38,224 bases of DNA from Bacteriovoracaceae bacterium UBA7317 (GCA_002474345.1 DKQD01000210.1:1552-39775); one strand, 5' to 3'. Shown: positions 24,969-33,467, counted from the stretch's first letter. The notes: generated from the letters alone by a model not told the origin. Numbers and translations: made by a program.

Positions 24969-24996
24969 ATTGTAGCCTAATTATTTTTGGCGTCAA
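24969..24996 (-). promoter_or_regulatory. Sigma-70-type promoter for the small minus-strand gene
   Basis: On the minus strand, the -35 TTGACG (24991-24996), a 16-base spacer and the -10 TACAAT (24969-24974) are seen. The ATG begins eight bases after the -10, which predicts a leader of zero to two bases and no ribosome site. Confidence 0.65.
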
Positions 24997-25031
24997 TTAA
25001 ATACGATTCATCGAGTAAAGGGAGTTTATTT

Positions 25032-25652
25032 ATGAAACCAGAAGTCCTTAAAAAACCAAAGGTTATCGTTTTTGATATGGATGGAACCCTTATTGAGTCT
25101 TATTTGGATTTTAAGGAACTTAAAAAAAAAATGGGCTTTGCTGAGGATTCTTCGGTTTTGGAGGCACTGGATGATGTGACTGACTCTGAAAAGAAAAAAA
25201 AATTATGGCAACAACTTGATGATTTTGAAGTGGAAGGGGCAAATAGGGCCATACTTTATGAAGGGGTGATAGAGTTTTTAGATTTTTGCGATGAAATGGG
25301 TTTTAAGAGAGCTTTATTGACTCGAAACTCTAAAAAAGTCACCCAAATGATCCTTGGAAAGTTTAATTTGAGTTTTGGCCTGGTTCTTCATAGGGATAAC
25401 CTTGAAAAGCCTAAGCCCGATCCAATGGGGTTAGATGTTATAAGTGAATTTTTTCAAACGAATAAGGATGATATAATTTTTATTGGCGATCATTTACATG
25501 ATCTTTTGACAGGTATTAGTGCTGGCGTTCGAACATTTCTATATAATAACGGAAACAATGATATTAAGAGTTGGAGTGAAAAAGCCGACTTTGTGTTCGA
25601 AGATTATACTTCTTTTAAAAATTTGTTAGAAAAGACCTTTAAACAGGTTTAA
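25032..25652 (+). CDS. HAD-superfamily hydrolase (phosphoglycolate-phosphatase-like)
   Basis: This 206-residue HAD phosphatase shows all four motifs: VFDMDGTLIES (Asp15, Asp17), ALLTRNS, the Lys in LEKPKPDPMG, and FIGDHLHDLLTGISAG. A helical cap lies between motifs I and II, as in the Gph/PGMB subgroup. It probably dephosphorylates a small metabolite; the substrate is unknown. ATG 25032 has AAAGGGAG seven bases upstream. An earlier in-frame ATG at 24987 lacks a ribosome site and would overlap the divergent promoter region. Confidence 0.88.
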   Translation: MKPEVLKKPKVIVFDMDGTLIESYLDFKELKKKMGFAEDSSVLEALDDVTDSEKKKKLWQQLDDFEVEGANRAILYEGVIEFLDFCDEMGFKRALLTRNSKKVTQMILGKFNLSFGLVLHRDNLEKPKPDPMGLDVISEFFQTNKDDIIFIGDHLHDLLTGISAGVRTFLYNNGNNDIKSWSEKADFVFEDYTSFKNLLEKTFKQV

Positions 25653-25709
25653 TAAAAATTGTTTTTTATTTGAAATAAGAGCTATTGTTAGTAATTTAGT
25701 GATTGGAAT

Positions 25710-27308
25710 ATGAAGCTATATTATACTTTAATTTTTACAGCTGTCATTATGGCCTTTGTAACGGGCTATTTTGCGCTTTTTCTCCAAAGGCCCTATGAGT
25801 CTCGCCCAAGAGATCTTGTTGAAATAGAGAAGGTAAAGCAAGAGTTTAAAAAACAATATGTTCCTCGAATGGTAGTTAACCTGAACTCAATTTATTATTC
25901 CAGAGACCACTTTCAGTTAATGAACCCCTTTTATAATAGGGAAGAGAAGTTAAAAGAGCTAAACGTTTATGAATCTTCTAAAAATTGTTATACAAATATT
26001 TCGAGCATTCTCAATTCTGTAAATTACGAAAAAGTTTTGGTGTGGGAGGAATTTCGTTGTGGGGACCGAAGGCGTTTGCCAAAAGAATACTTTAAAAACC
26101 CGCCTTTTATGCATCCAAGTGGTAAAAGTTATGCCTATTTGGCTTTCAAGCTTAAAAAGGCTTCTTATTTTTCAGATATATGGGTAAAAAAACACCTTTT
26201 TTATTTTCATGTGTCTGAGTTTAAACATTTAAAAACCTATTTATCAGAGATAGGTGGTGTTTTTGAAATTTTATCTGAACTTGCGAATAATTCTCTTGAT
26301 GCTCTGGTAAAAGGAAATGAATTTGTATTAAGCAAAAAATATCTTTTTTCAAAAATTAAACATTTTGGCAAAGTTATGGGTCTAGAGTATGGCCTTTACA
26401 CAAGAAAGGATTTGGAGAACTTTATTAAAGATTCTCCCTACGTAGTTAAAAATTACAGTAAGGATAAAAGGTGCTTTATTCAAGATGGTGAACTGTGTTG
26501 GGAGTATAATGTAAGGCATTTTTTGGAAATTACGAGTTTTTCAACCATTAACTTTTTTCTTGGTTCTCTACTTATTATATCTCTCGTGATTTTTATTCTT
26601 CTCAATAAAATCCGGCAGCAAAGAACTGAGGAGCAAAGGAAAAGGCTTGCGCTTCAGGTTTTGACTCATGAATTCAGAACTCCAATTGCCAGTATGCTCC
26701 TCCAGGTAGAACGCGTCCAAAAAAATATTTTAACCCTAAATGAGGATCTTCAAGAGTCCTTTTTGAGATTGAGTAATGATGTTTTTAGATTGCAAAGATT
26801 AACTGAGACTAGTCGGCATTATTTAAAAATGGAAAATCCAGAAGGACTTTTGCAAAAACAGGAGGACGACGTACCCTCTTTAAATGAATTCATCAAAGAA
26901 CAAATTGATATTTATATTCAAGATGAAAAGGGGCGTTTCGAAGGGTTGGACAATGATAGAGGCGCCTTCTTTGATCCTTATTGGATTAGTATTTGCATCA
27001 AGAATATCCTGGAAAATGCCAAAGCCCATGGAAGAGCTCCGATCACCGTTAAGGTTTGTGCAAGTGAAGATTTTTGGAAAGTTTCAATTGAAGACTGTGG
27101 CGAATGTTCCTTTTCTTCTTTAGAAGAAATTACTTCTGAATTTGTAAAGGGAGAAAAAAGCTCGGGAACTGGTTTGGGCCTTAATATTGTTAAAAAAGTT
27201 TTAAGGGATATGGGTGGTAAGCTTGCTTTTTCAAAAAACCCGACAAAATTTGAGTTGTCAATTCCATGGAAAGTAAAGAAAGTGGGAACGCAAGGATTGA
27301 AAAAATAG
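25710..27308 (+). CDS. Membrane-bound sensor histidine kinase
   Basis: Of its 532 residues, a membrane segment lies at about 5-24, a periplasmic sensor of about 250 residues follows, and a second membrane segment lies at about 278-299. The dimerisation/phospho-acceptor box is LQVLTHEFRTPIASML with His320. The ATPase has the N-box NILENAKAHG, a degenerate G1 box EDCGE, and the G2 box GTGLGLNIVKKV. The sensor contains four Cys (93, 117, 255, 263), enough for two disulfides, and long basic/aromatic stretches. It resembles the DUF3404/VxrA-type sensors by general layout, but I am not sure. Its partner regulator starts 35 bases downstream. The ATG has only a weak GGA ribosome site. Confidence 0.9.
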   Translation: MKLYYTLIFTAVIMAFVTGYFALFLQRPYESRPRDLVEIEKVKQEFKKQYVPRMVVNLNSIYYSRDHFQLMNPFYNREEKLKELNVYESSKNCYTNISSILNSVNYEKVLVWEEFRCGDRRRLPKEYFKNPPFMHPSGKSYAYLAFKLKKASYFSDIWVKKHLFYFHVSEFKHLKTYLSEIGGVFEILSELANNSLDALVKGNEFVLSKKYLFSKIKHFGKVMGLEYGLYTRKDLENFIKDSPYVVKNYSKDKRCFIQDGELCWEYNVRHFLEITSFSTINFFLGSLLIISLVIFILLNKIRQQRTEEQRKRLALQVLTHEFRTPIASMLLQVERVQKNILTLNEDLQESFLRLSNDVFRLQRLTETSRHYLKMENPEGLLQKQEDDVPSLNEFIKEQIDIYIQDEKGRFEGLDNDRGAFFDPYWISICIKNILENAKAHGRAPITVKVCASEDFWKVSIEDCGECSFSSLEEITSEFVKGEKSSGTGLGLNIVKKVLRDMGGKLAFSKNPTKFELSIPWKVKKVGTQGLKK

Positions 27309-27343
27309 ATTTTTAGATTCTTATATGAAAAAAGGAAAAAATT

Positions 27344-28012
27344 ATGGCGAGAGTGATGCTAGTTGAGGACGATGAAAATTTGGGTATTTCACTCAAAAAA
27401 CATCTGGAAGATGAAGGGTATAGCGTGTCTTTGGCCGGAAGCCTAAAACATGCCAGAGCTTTGAAAGATGGTGAGTTTTCTCTAGTTATACTTGATTGGA
27501 TGCTTCCCGATGGACAAGGAATTGATTTTTTAAAAGAGATGAGGAGTGAGCATCCTCAAATGCCGATAATTATGCTTACTGCAAAAACAGAACTCATTGA
27601 CAAAGTTCTAGGGTTGGAGTCTGGTGCTAATGATTACATTACTAAACCATTTGAACCCAGAGAGCTAATAGCAAGAATCAGGGTTCAGTTAAGAGAAAAT
27701 AAAGGGACTTCTGAAAAAGAAATTAAAGTTATTGAAGTTCATTCTCTAAAAATTGACTTGGAGAAGCGTGATGTCATTTTTGGTGATAAGCCTTTAGAGC
27801 TTACAAAAATGGAATATGATCTTTTAAGATTACTAGCAGAGTCTCCAGGAAGGGTTTTTTCGAGGGAAGAAATTTTGAATAAAGTTTGGGGCTTTGAAAA
27901 CTATCCTTCGACGAGGACGGTTGATACTCATGTTCTTCAATTAAGACAAAAAATTTCAGAAGACATGATTGAAACAATGCGAGGTATTGGCTACAGACTC
28001 AAGCCGATATAA
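27344..28012 (+). CDS. OmpR/PhoB-family response regulator
   Basis: At 222 residues it is a receiver (acidic pair in VEDDENLG, Asp51 in VILDWMLPDGQG, Lys in YITKPFEPREL) plus a C-terminal winged helix (about 128-222; LTKMEYDLLRLLAESPGRVF and STRTVDTHVLQLRQKI). It binds DNA when phosphorylated by the kinase encoded just upstream. AAAAAGGAAAAA precedes the ATG. Regulatory targets are unknown; the envelope and thiol genes that follow are candidates only by position. Confidence 0.95.
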   Translation: MARVMLVEDDENLGISLKKHLEDEGYSVSLAGSLKHARALKDGEFSLVILDWMLPDGQGIDFLKEMRSEHPQMPIIMLTAKTELIDKVLGLESGANDYITKPFEPRELIARIRVQLRENKGTSEKEIKVIEVHSLKIDLEKRDVIFGDKPLELTKMEYDLLRLLAESPGRVFSREEILNKVWGFENYPSTRTVDTHVLQLRQKISEDMIETMRGIGYRLKPI

Positions 28013-28114
28013 AGATTTTGACATTTTGGTGTGTAGTCTAACTTAATCTTGGCATATACCTGACAATGATTCTTATTCCCTATGACAAATTAATCTATAA
28101 AAAAAGGAATTCTG

Positions 28115-28726
28115 ATGCCAAGGTTAAGAAAGTTTAGTCATTCCTTTCACTGTGTTTTTGGGAAGTCATTTACTTTTCTGTTGTTTACCGTCTTGTTTAC
28201 ATTTGGACTTTCTTTTTCCGAAGCGAAGGAAGGGTTTAAAAGAGCTGAGAAAGGAAAAACTTTGACTCTTACCGAATACTTTGACTTTTCTTGCCCTCTT
28301 AGTGCTCAGAGTTCAAAGTCTCTCAGCTCTTTTAAAGAAAAAGTGGGGAGTCGTGTTCGAATTGTAAGGAAAAGTCTTGCTTTCTCTGATGAAGGATTTT
28401 CATGGATTGCCGGTAAATACTATCACATGCTTTTAAATCAAAATAAAAAGTTCGCTGAGTCTTTTTACAAAAGAGTTTTTGAACAGACTCTAAAAGGTGA
28501 AATAAATGAAGCCTTCCTTAAAAATGTTATAACTGATTTGGGGTTGGATTTTGCCAAATTTAAGCTTGAGTTGAAGTCACCTTTTCTGGAAAAGGAGCTT
28601 AGGCAAAATGAAGTTTTGGCAAATAAGTCCGGAATTTTTGTTTCCCCAGGCTATACTCTTGATGGACAAGTGTTGCTAGGAAAGCAGGAGTCAACGGATT
28701 TTGGAAAGTTACTGAGTCAAAGATAA
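28115..28726 (+). CDS. Secreted DsbA-like thioredoxin-fold protein with CPLS active site
   Basis: Of its 203 residues, a signal peptide occupies about 18-37 (cleaved near FSEA). The DsbA-type layout follows: TLTEYFDFSCPLSAQSSK holds the active-site position (Cys60, Pro, Leu, Ser63), then a helical insert, and a cis-proline loop GIFVSPGYTLDGQVLLG. The second active-site Cys is replaced by Ser, so it cannot be a standard dithiol oxidase. It may act as a monothiol isomerase, glutathione-type or holdase. AAAGGAA precedes the ATG by six bases. The family assignment is good; the function is inferred. Confidence 0.8.
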   Translation: MPRLRKFSHSFHCVFGKSFTFLLFTVLFTFGLSFSEAKEGFKRAEKGKTLTLTEYFDFSCPLSAQSSKSLSSFKEKVGSRVRIVRKSLAFSDEGFSWIAGKYYHMLLNQNKKFAESFYKRVFEQTLKGEINEAFLKNVITDLGLDFAKFKLELKSPFLEKELRQNEVLANKSGIFVSPGYTLDGQVLLGKQESTDFGKLLSQR

Positions 28727-28795
28727 ACACCTTCTTTCTTTTCTTTTTTTCTTTTCGGCAATAAAATAGCCACTTACAAAAACAGGGAGTCTTAA

Positions 28796-29179
28796 ATGTC
28801 AGAGGAAGAACCAAAGGGTGAACTATCTATACGAACTCAAGCCATGCCAGCTGATACAAATCCTAGCGGTGATATCTTTGGTGGCTGGGTCCTTAGTCAA
28901 ATGGATATTGCTGGAGGAGTTTTTTCAAGCTCCTTGGCCAGGGGAAGAACTGTTACAGTAGCAGTTGATGGAATGACTTTTCATAGACCTGTTTTGGTTG
29001 GAGATATTCTATGTTGCTATGTTCAAAATATCAAAACAGGAAATACATCTCTAAGTGTTAAGGTTGAAGCTTGGGTAAGCCGAAACTTTCGTCGTTTTAA
29101 AGTTACAGAAGGAATTTTTACTTATGTGGCCATTGATGAGGATAGGAAACCTAGACCAATTGGTGATGCTTTAAAGTAA
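28796..29179 (+). CDS. yciA: Acyl-CoA thioesterase, YciA type
   Basis: This 127-residue hotdog-fold enzyme hydrolyses acyl-CoAs to fatty acids and CoA. The close match to YciA includes RTQAMPADTNPSGDIFGGW with the catalytic Asp and Asn, QMDIAGG, VDGMTFHRPVLVGDILCCY and the C-terminal FTYVAIDEDRKPRPI. It has the usual length and a GGGAG ribosome site. It stands alone between the DsbA-like and methyltransferase genes. It would limit acyl-CoA build-up, consistent with the beta-oxidation genes elsewhere in the window. Confidence 0.95.
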   Translation: MSEEEPKGELSIRTQAMPADTNPSGDIFGGWVLSQMDIAGGVFSSSLARGRTVTVAVDGMTFHRPVLVGDILCCYVQNIKTGNTSLSVKVEAWVSRNFRRFKVTEGIFTYVAIDEDRKPRPIGDALK

Positions 29180-29218
29180 CGCATTGTCTTTTTGTTTTCC
29201 AATTGATAGAAAGCGCCC

Positions 29219-30022
29219 ATGGGAAAAGGCGATAAGATAATTCTTAACCACTATGAAAAATTGGCCAAAAGTTTTGGAGAAGGTCCTCATTGTACAATGC
29301 AGGATCAAGTCATCAGACAAAACGAAATTCGATTCTTCTCTCAAGAAATAGATCGTTTTTGCAAACTCAATGGGCGAGCTTTGAAAGTTTTGGATGTCGG
29401 GTGCGGAAATGGATACCTGCTAGATGTTTTAGAGAAGTCTTTCCCTGAGTCCTCCTTTGGAGGCATCGAGTTTTCTCCGCACCTTTTTGAAATAGCTAAA
29501 AACCGCGGCTTGGAAAGAGCAGTTGTTAAAAAGGGTGATTGCCGAGAAAAGAACTTTTGGCCTAACAAAGTTGACCTCATAATAACTGAGAGGGTCATTA
29601 TAAACCTTTTAAGTTGGGAAGAGCAGTTCCAGGCATTCCTTAACATTGCGGATCTGCTTCATGAAGGTGGGCTTTACTTAATGAGTGAGAGTTTCAGGAC
29701 ACCTTGGGTGCAACTTAATAAGGGAAGAAAAGAAATGCTAATGGAGGAAATTCCTATTTCTCCACACAACCGCTATTTAAGCGATAAACTAGGTTCTGTT
29801 CTTGATAGAATAGGCCTTGAAGAAATAGACGGCCTTTGGCCTTCAAATTATTTGTCGACTCATTTTTATTTGAGCCGAATCTTTTCTGGCGCAGTAAAAC
29901 CTAAAGGAGGGGTTGGGAAGAACACATTATTTTTAGAGTTTTTTAATGAAGCACTGCCTCCAGGAGTAGGAAATTTTTCTCCCATTCTTTTTAGGGTGTT
30001 TAAAAAAGTTGCAAAGAGTTAA
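29219..30022 (+). CDS. Class I SAM-dependent methyltransferase
   Basis: Of its 267 residues, the SAM-binding motif VLDVGCGNGYLL is at 57-68, the acidic residue ending strand 2 is in GGIEFSPHLFEIA, and motif IV is DLIITERVIINL. The C-terminal half has no recognised domain and probably sets the substrate. Substrate and product are unknown. A weak promoter-like TTGTCT (29184-29189), a 17-base spacer and TAGAAA (29207-29212) end six bases before the ATG, so this mRNA may also be leaderless. The ribosome site is poor. Confidence 0.85.
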   Translation: MGKGDKIILNHYEKLAKSFGEGPHCTMQDQVIRQNEIRFFSQEIDRFCKLNGRALKVLDVGCGNGYLLDVLEKSFPESSFGGIEFSPHLFEIAKNRGLERAVVKKGDCREKNFWPNKVDLIITERVIINLLSWEEQFQAFLNIADLLHEGGLYLMSESFRTPWVQLNKGRKEMLMEEIPISPHNRYLSDKLGSVLDRIGLEEIDGLWPSNYLSTHFYLSRIFSGAVKPKGGVGKNTLFLEFFNEALPPGVGNFSPILFRVFKKVAKS

Positions 30023-30038
30023 GCTATTCATCTTTTTC

Positions 30039-30067
30039 TTGATTTGAGATGGGGCTTTTAGCATAAT
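30039..30067 (+). promoter_or_regulatory. Putative promoter of the Bat operon
   Basis: TTGATT (30039-30044), a 17-base spacer and CATAAT (30062-30067) form a promoter-like pair. The -10 is followed at once by 15-bp tandem repeats. The leader to the first start codon is about 84 bases. Confidence 0.5.
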
Positions 30068-30110
30068 CATCAAAGTAGAGAGTATCAAAGCAGAGAGCAC
30101 CAAAGAGATC
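30068..30110 (+). repeat. 15-bp tandem repeats in the Bat operon leader
   Basis: Two units (30068-30082 and 30083-30097) match at 13 of 15 bases, with the core ATCAAAG.AGAGAG. A third partial unit begins at 30098 (CACCAAAGAGATC). The AGAGA parts can pair with the later TCTCCTCT (30109-30116), and ATCTC (30108-30112) can pair with GAGAT (30126-30130), so the leader RNA could fold in more than one way. Confidence 0.75.
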
Positions 30111-30157
30111 TCCTCTGATCTTTTAGAGATAGAAGCAAAATAAAGGTTTTTGGGTTT

Positions 30158-31513
30158 ATGTTAAAAACTAAATTAAAGTTTCTTGTAAGTATGTACCAGC
30201 TTAAGTTCCTATTATTGAGCTTAATATTATCCGCTACCTTTACAGAACTTCTCAATGCCCAAGACAACATTCTAGAAAGGCTAGGATTTACTCCCACCCA
30301 AATAAAATCCAAAGACTTTACACTCCCTTATATAAAAGGTTCTGAAGGAAGCTTAAGTGATTATAGAGGTAAGTGGGTCCTTTTAAATTTTTGGGCAACT
30401 TGGTGTGGACCTTGCCGGATGGAGATGCCTACTCTTGAAAGTGCTGCCCAAGAATTCCAAGCTTCAAATATCCAAGTCGTTGGTGTCTCTGTTGATCAGG
30501 GAAACAGAAGATTGGTTAAAAAGTACCTAAAGGAAACTGGGATAACTTTTCCTAATTTTCATGATGATCAATCAGAAGTTTCTCGAATCTATCAAGCTAC
30601 CGCTATACCAAGCGTTTACATAATTTCTCCAGATGGCTTTTTGGCAGGAGTCTTCAGAGGAGGAAAGAGCTGGGAGACGCAGGAGGTTTTTGAGGAATTA
30701 AAAAAACTCTCACAATATAAAACGCTATCAGAGTTAAATGGAGGAAAGAAGGTCGGAGGAAATAAAGAGCGTTTTTCATTTCCAAAAGACTTGCTTCCGC
30801 CTGTTATGAAAGTGAGCTCCTTGAAACCTGAAAATAATATTTTTAAAGTGGGAGGAGTTCATACTTTAAAGGTATCAATTACCTGGCCAAGTAATTCACG
30901 GAGATACTTGATAAAGGTACCGACAGTAAGGTTTCCAAAAGGTTTAAACTCTAAAGGCGTTACGTCCACGACAAGTATTAGGGAAGGACAATCGGTTTTA
31001 GAATATCACTACCCCTTTGAACTAAAAGAAAAGGGTAATTATCAAATAGGACCAATAGAACTTTCTTATAGTCCAAGAAGTGGGGGGGCAGAGAGGTTTT
31101 CAAGGCATCCGGGTATTTCTTTGAGTGTTGCCAGTCGATGGGGAGCACTTAGTTGGATGGAGTTCGCTTTTGTTGTGTTTCTTTTATTTTGTGCGGTACT
31201 GTTTTTATTTTGGAGGCATAAGAGAAAAGGGAAGAAAACTTTTCATCCAGGAGAGGAAAACTTTTCTTGGATTAATGGGCTACTTTTTGAAGAACTCCAA
31301 AGAATGAAAATGGAAGGTAAACAGAAAGAATATATTTCTAAACTTATTGAGCTTAATAGAAAGTTATCAATTGAAAAAGGCCTTGATGGGAAAGAAGAGA
31401 ACGCGTTGCTTGAAACCCACAAATATGGAGGAGGGAAAGCCGTGGATGAAATGAAAGTCCGCTATTTAGAAAAAAGATTAGAGCATGAGGTAAAAAAAGA
31501 AGACATCATTTAA
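30158..31513 (+). CDS. TlpA-type thioredoxin fused to a BatD-like membrane protein
   Basis: Domains of this 451-residue protein in order: an N-terminal signal or anchor (about 12-34); a TlpA/ResA-like thioredoxin fold (about 50-185) with TWCGPCRMEM (Cys83, Cys86) and cis-Pro151 in ATAIPSVYI; a beta-rich domain (about 215-325) with LKVSITWPSNS and EKGNYQIGPIELSYSP, similar to BatD modules; a membrane segment (332-352); and a basic cytoplasmic tail. The thioredoxin should face the periplasm. It heads the MoxR/Bat operon, 56 bases before MoxR. This is an unusual fusion: in Bat operons BatD normally stands alone. The start has a weak ribosome site; ATG 30191 is an alternative. Confidence 0.85.
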   Translation: MLKTKLKFLVSMYQLKFLLLSLILSATFTELLNAQDNILERLGFTPTQIKSKDFTLPYIKGSEGSLSDYRGKWVLLNFWATWCGPCRMEMPTLESAAQEFQASNIQVVGVSVDQGNRRLVKKYLKETGITFPNFHDDQSEVSRIYQATAIPSVYIISPDGFLAGVFRGGKSWETQEVFEELKKLSQYKTLSELNGGKKVGGNKERFSFPKDLLPPVMKVSSLKPENNIFKVGGVHTLKVSITWPSNSRRYLIKVPTVRFPKGLNSKGVTSTTSIREGQSVLEYHYPFELKEKGNYQIGPIELSYSPRSGGAERFSRHPGISLSVASRWGALSWMEFAFVVFLLFCAVLFLFWRHKRKGKKTFHPGEENFSWINGLLFEELQRMKMEGKQKEYISKLIELNRKLSIEKGLDGKEENALLETHKYGGGKAVDEMKVRYLEKRLEHEVKKEDII

Positions 31514-31569
31514 TTTTAGTAAATATAAAAACATAGTTAAAAATAAAAAAATTAAGAGGGAGGACATAA

Positions 31570-32559
31570 ATGAGTGAGTCAGTAGAACAGATAACTCAAA
31601 AAATTGAAAGAGAATTTCCCGTTGTTGCCGCCGTCAGTGAGGAAGTTAGTAAAGTTCTTGTAGGCCAAAGAAATATGACAGAAAAGTTACTTATAGGTCT
31701 ACTTTCCGATGGACATATTTTAGTTGAAGGTGTTCCAGGTCTCGCTAAAACAACGGCCATTAAAACTCTTTCCGAGGTTATTCAAGCTGAGTTTAGCAGG
31801 ATTCAGTTCACACCAGACCTCCTCCCGGCTGACCTTATAGGAACCCAAATTTATTCTCCTAAGGAGGGGAATTTCCACGTTAAAAAAGGACCTCTTTTTG
31901 CTCATATTGTTTTAGCTGATGAAATTAACAGGGCTCCAGCTAAAGTACAAAGTGCACTTTTGGAGTCAATGCAAGAAAAGCAAGTAACTATAGGTGACGA
32001 AACGTTTAAGCTTCCAGAGACATTCCTTGTTATGGCAACTCAAAACCCTGTTGAGCAAGAAGGAACTTATCCACTACCGGAAGCTCAGGTAGACCGTTTC
32101 ATGCTTAAAGTTGTCGTTGATTATCCTAGTAAAGAAGAAGAAATTTCAATTATGAAAAGAATGGAAGGTGTTCATCAACCAACGATTACAAAAGTATTAA
32201 CGCCAGAAAAAATTATTGAGCTTCGTCAGCTTGTCTCTCAAGTATTTGTTGACGATAAATTATATGATTATGTTGCGAATCTTGTTTTTGCCACACGAAA
32301 CCCAGAGCTTTTTGGTCTCAAAGATATGAAACATTTGATTGAGTATGGTGGGTCACCAAGAGCTTCTATCAACCTTATTAAAGCAGCAAAAGCCCAAGCC
32401 TTCCTCAATGGAAGAGGTTATGTGACTCCTCAAGATATTAAGACAATAGGACCAGATGTTTTAAGGCATAGAATTCTTATTTCGTATGAAGCAGAAGCAC
32501 AAGATATGAATTCAACTGATATTATTCAAAAGGTTTTTGATAAAATTGATGTACCTTAA
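31570..32559 (+). CDS. MoxR-family AAA+ ATPase
   Basis: This 329-residue AAA+ chaperone has Walker A GVPGLAKT (54-61), Walker B IVLADEIN (113-120), sensor ATQNP (156-160) and the VDRFMLK region. It is the standard MoxR of the APE2/BatA group, usually acting with VWA proteins to assemble or remodel envelope complexes. A GAGGGAGGA ribosome site precedes the ATG. The DUF58 gene begins 14 bases after its stop. Confidence 0.96.
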   Translation: MSESVEQITQKIEREFPVVAAVSEEVSKVLVGQRNMTEKLLIGLLSDGHILVEGVPGLAKTTAIKTLSEVIQAEFSRIQFTPDLLPADLIGTQIYSPKEGNFHVKKGPLFAHIVLADEINRAPAKVQSALLESMQEKQVTIGDETFKLPETFLVMATQNPVEQEGTYPLPEAQVDRFMLKVVVDYPSKEEEISIMKRMEGVHQPTITKVLTPEKIIELRQLVSQVFVDDKLYDYVANLVFATRNPELFGLKDMKHLIEYGGSPRASINLIKAAKAQAFLNGRGYVTPQDIKTIGPDVLRHRILISYEAEAQDMNSTDIIQKVFDKIDVP

Positions 32560-32573
32560 ATCATGGAAATGAA

Positions 32574-33467
32574 ATGAACGAACCAACACAGTTTTTTGAT
32601 GACGAGTTATTGGCCAAAGTAAAAAAGATACAATTTAAGGCCAAGTACATGGTCAACGACGCTTTTGCAGGGGAGTATCTAAGCGTTTTTAAAGGCCGTG
32701 GTATGGAATTTGAGGAAGTTCGAGAGTACGTTCCTGGAGATGACATAAGAAATATTGATTGGAATGTAACTGCAAGAAGCCAAAAACCTTATATAAAAAC
32801 GTTTAGGGATGAAAGAGAACTTGTCGTTTTTTTTCTTGTGGATGTTTCAGCTTCTTCTCATTTTGGAACTCAGAAAAAGTTTAAAAATGAGGTCTCTGCT
32901 GAAATTACGGCCCTTCTGGCCTACACAGCTTTAAGAAGTAATGATAAGGTTGGGCTCATTATTTTCTCTGACCATGTCGAGCATTACATTCCTCCAAAGA
33001 AGGGAAGAGGGCATGTTTGGTCACTCATTCGAGATATCCTTTCCTTTAAATCTAAAGCCAAGAAAACGGATATTTCAGTTCCTATCGACTTTATGAACAA
33101 GGTTATGAAAAAGAAGGCCATTACGTTTTTAATTTCAGACTTTCAAGGGGAAGGATTTGAAAACAAGTTAAGGAGCTTTTCGAGAAAGCATGACCTTGTG
33201 GCCATTTCTGTCACTGACCCTAGAGAGATAGAAATCCCCAATATCGGCTATATTGAGTTAGAGGATGCTGAGACTGGTGAATCTCTTTTAATTAACACTA
33301 GTGATCTCAATGGTGTCCAATCATTTTCAAAAAAAGCAAAACTTGCCTTAAGAGAGAAAAAAAGGTTTTTCCAAAAAAATGGGATAGATTTTCTAGATGT
33401 AAGAACAGACGGTTCTTATTTTGACACTCTCATTAAGTTCTTTAGAGAAAGGGAAAGGAAAAGATGA
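32574..33467 (+). CDS. DUF58 protein (MoxR partner, degenerate VWA)
   Basis: This 297-residue cytoplasmic protein has the DUF58 signature GRGMEFEEVREYVPGDDIRNIDW (split here as GRGMEFEEVREY, then PGDDIRNIDWN, about 41-64). The VWA-like core follows, with FFLVDVSASSHFG (MIDAS-like DVSAS at 90-94) and ITFLISDFQGEGF. DUF58 proteins almost always sit beside MoxR. Its ATG lies 14 bases after MoxR, and its stop overlaps the next start by four bases (ATGA). Confidence 0.94.
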   Translation: MNEPTQFFDDELLAKVKKIQFKAKYMVNDAFAGEYLSVFKGRGMEFEEVREYVPGDDIRNIDWNVTARSQKPYIKTFRDERELVVFFLVDVSASSHFGTQKKFKNEVSAEITALLAYTALRSNDKVGLIIFSDHVEHYIPPKKGRGHVWSLIRDILSFKSKAKKTDISVPIDFMNKVMKKKAITFLISDFQGEGFENKLRSFSRKHDLVAISVTDPREIEIPNIGYIELEDAETGESLLINTSDLNGVQSFSKKAKLALREKKRFFQKNGIDFLDVRTDGSYFDTLIKFFRERERKR

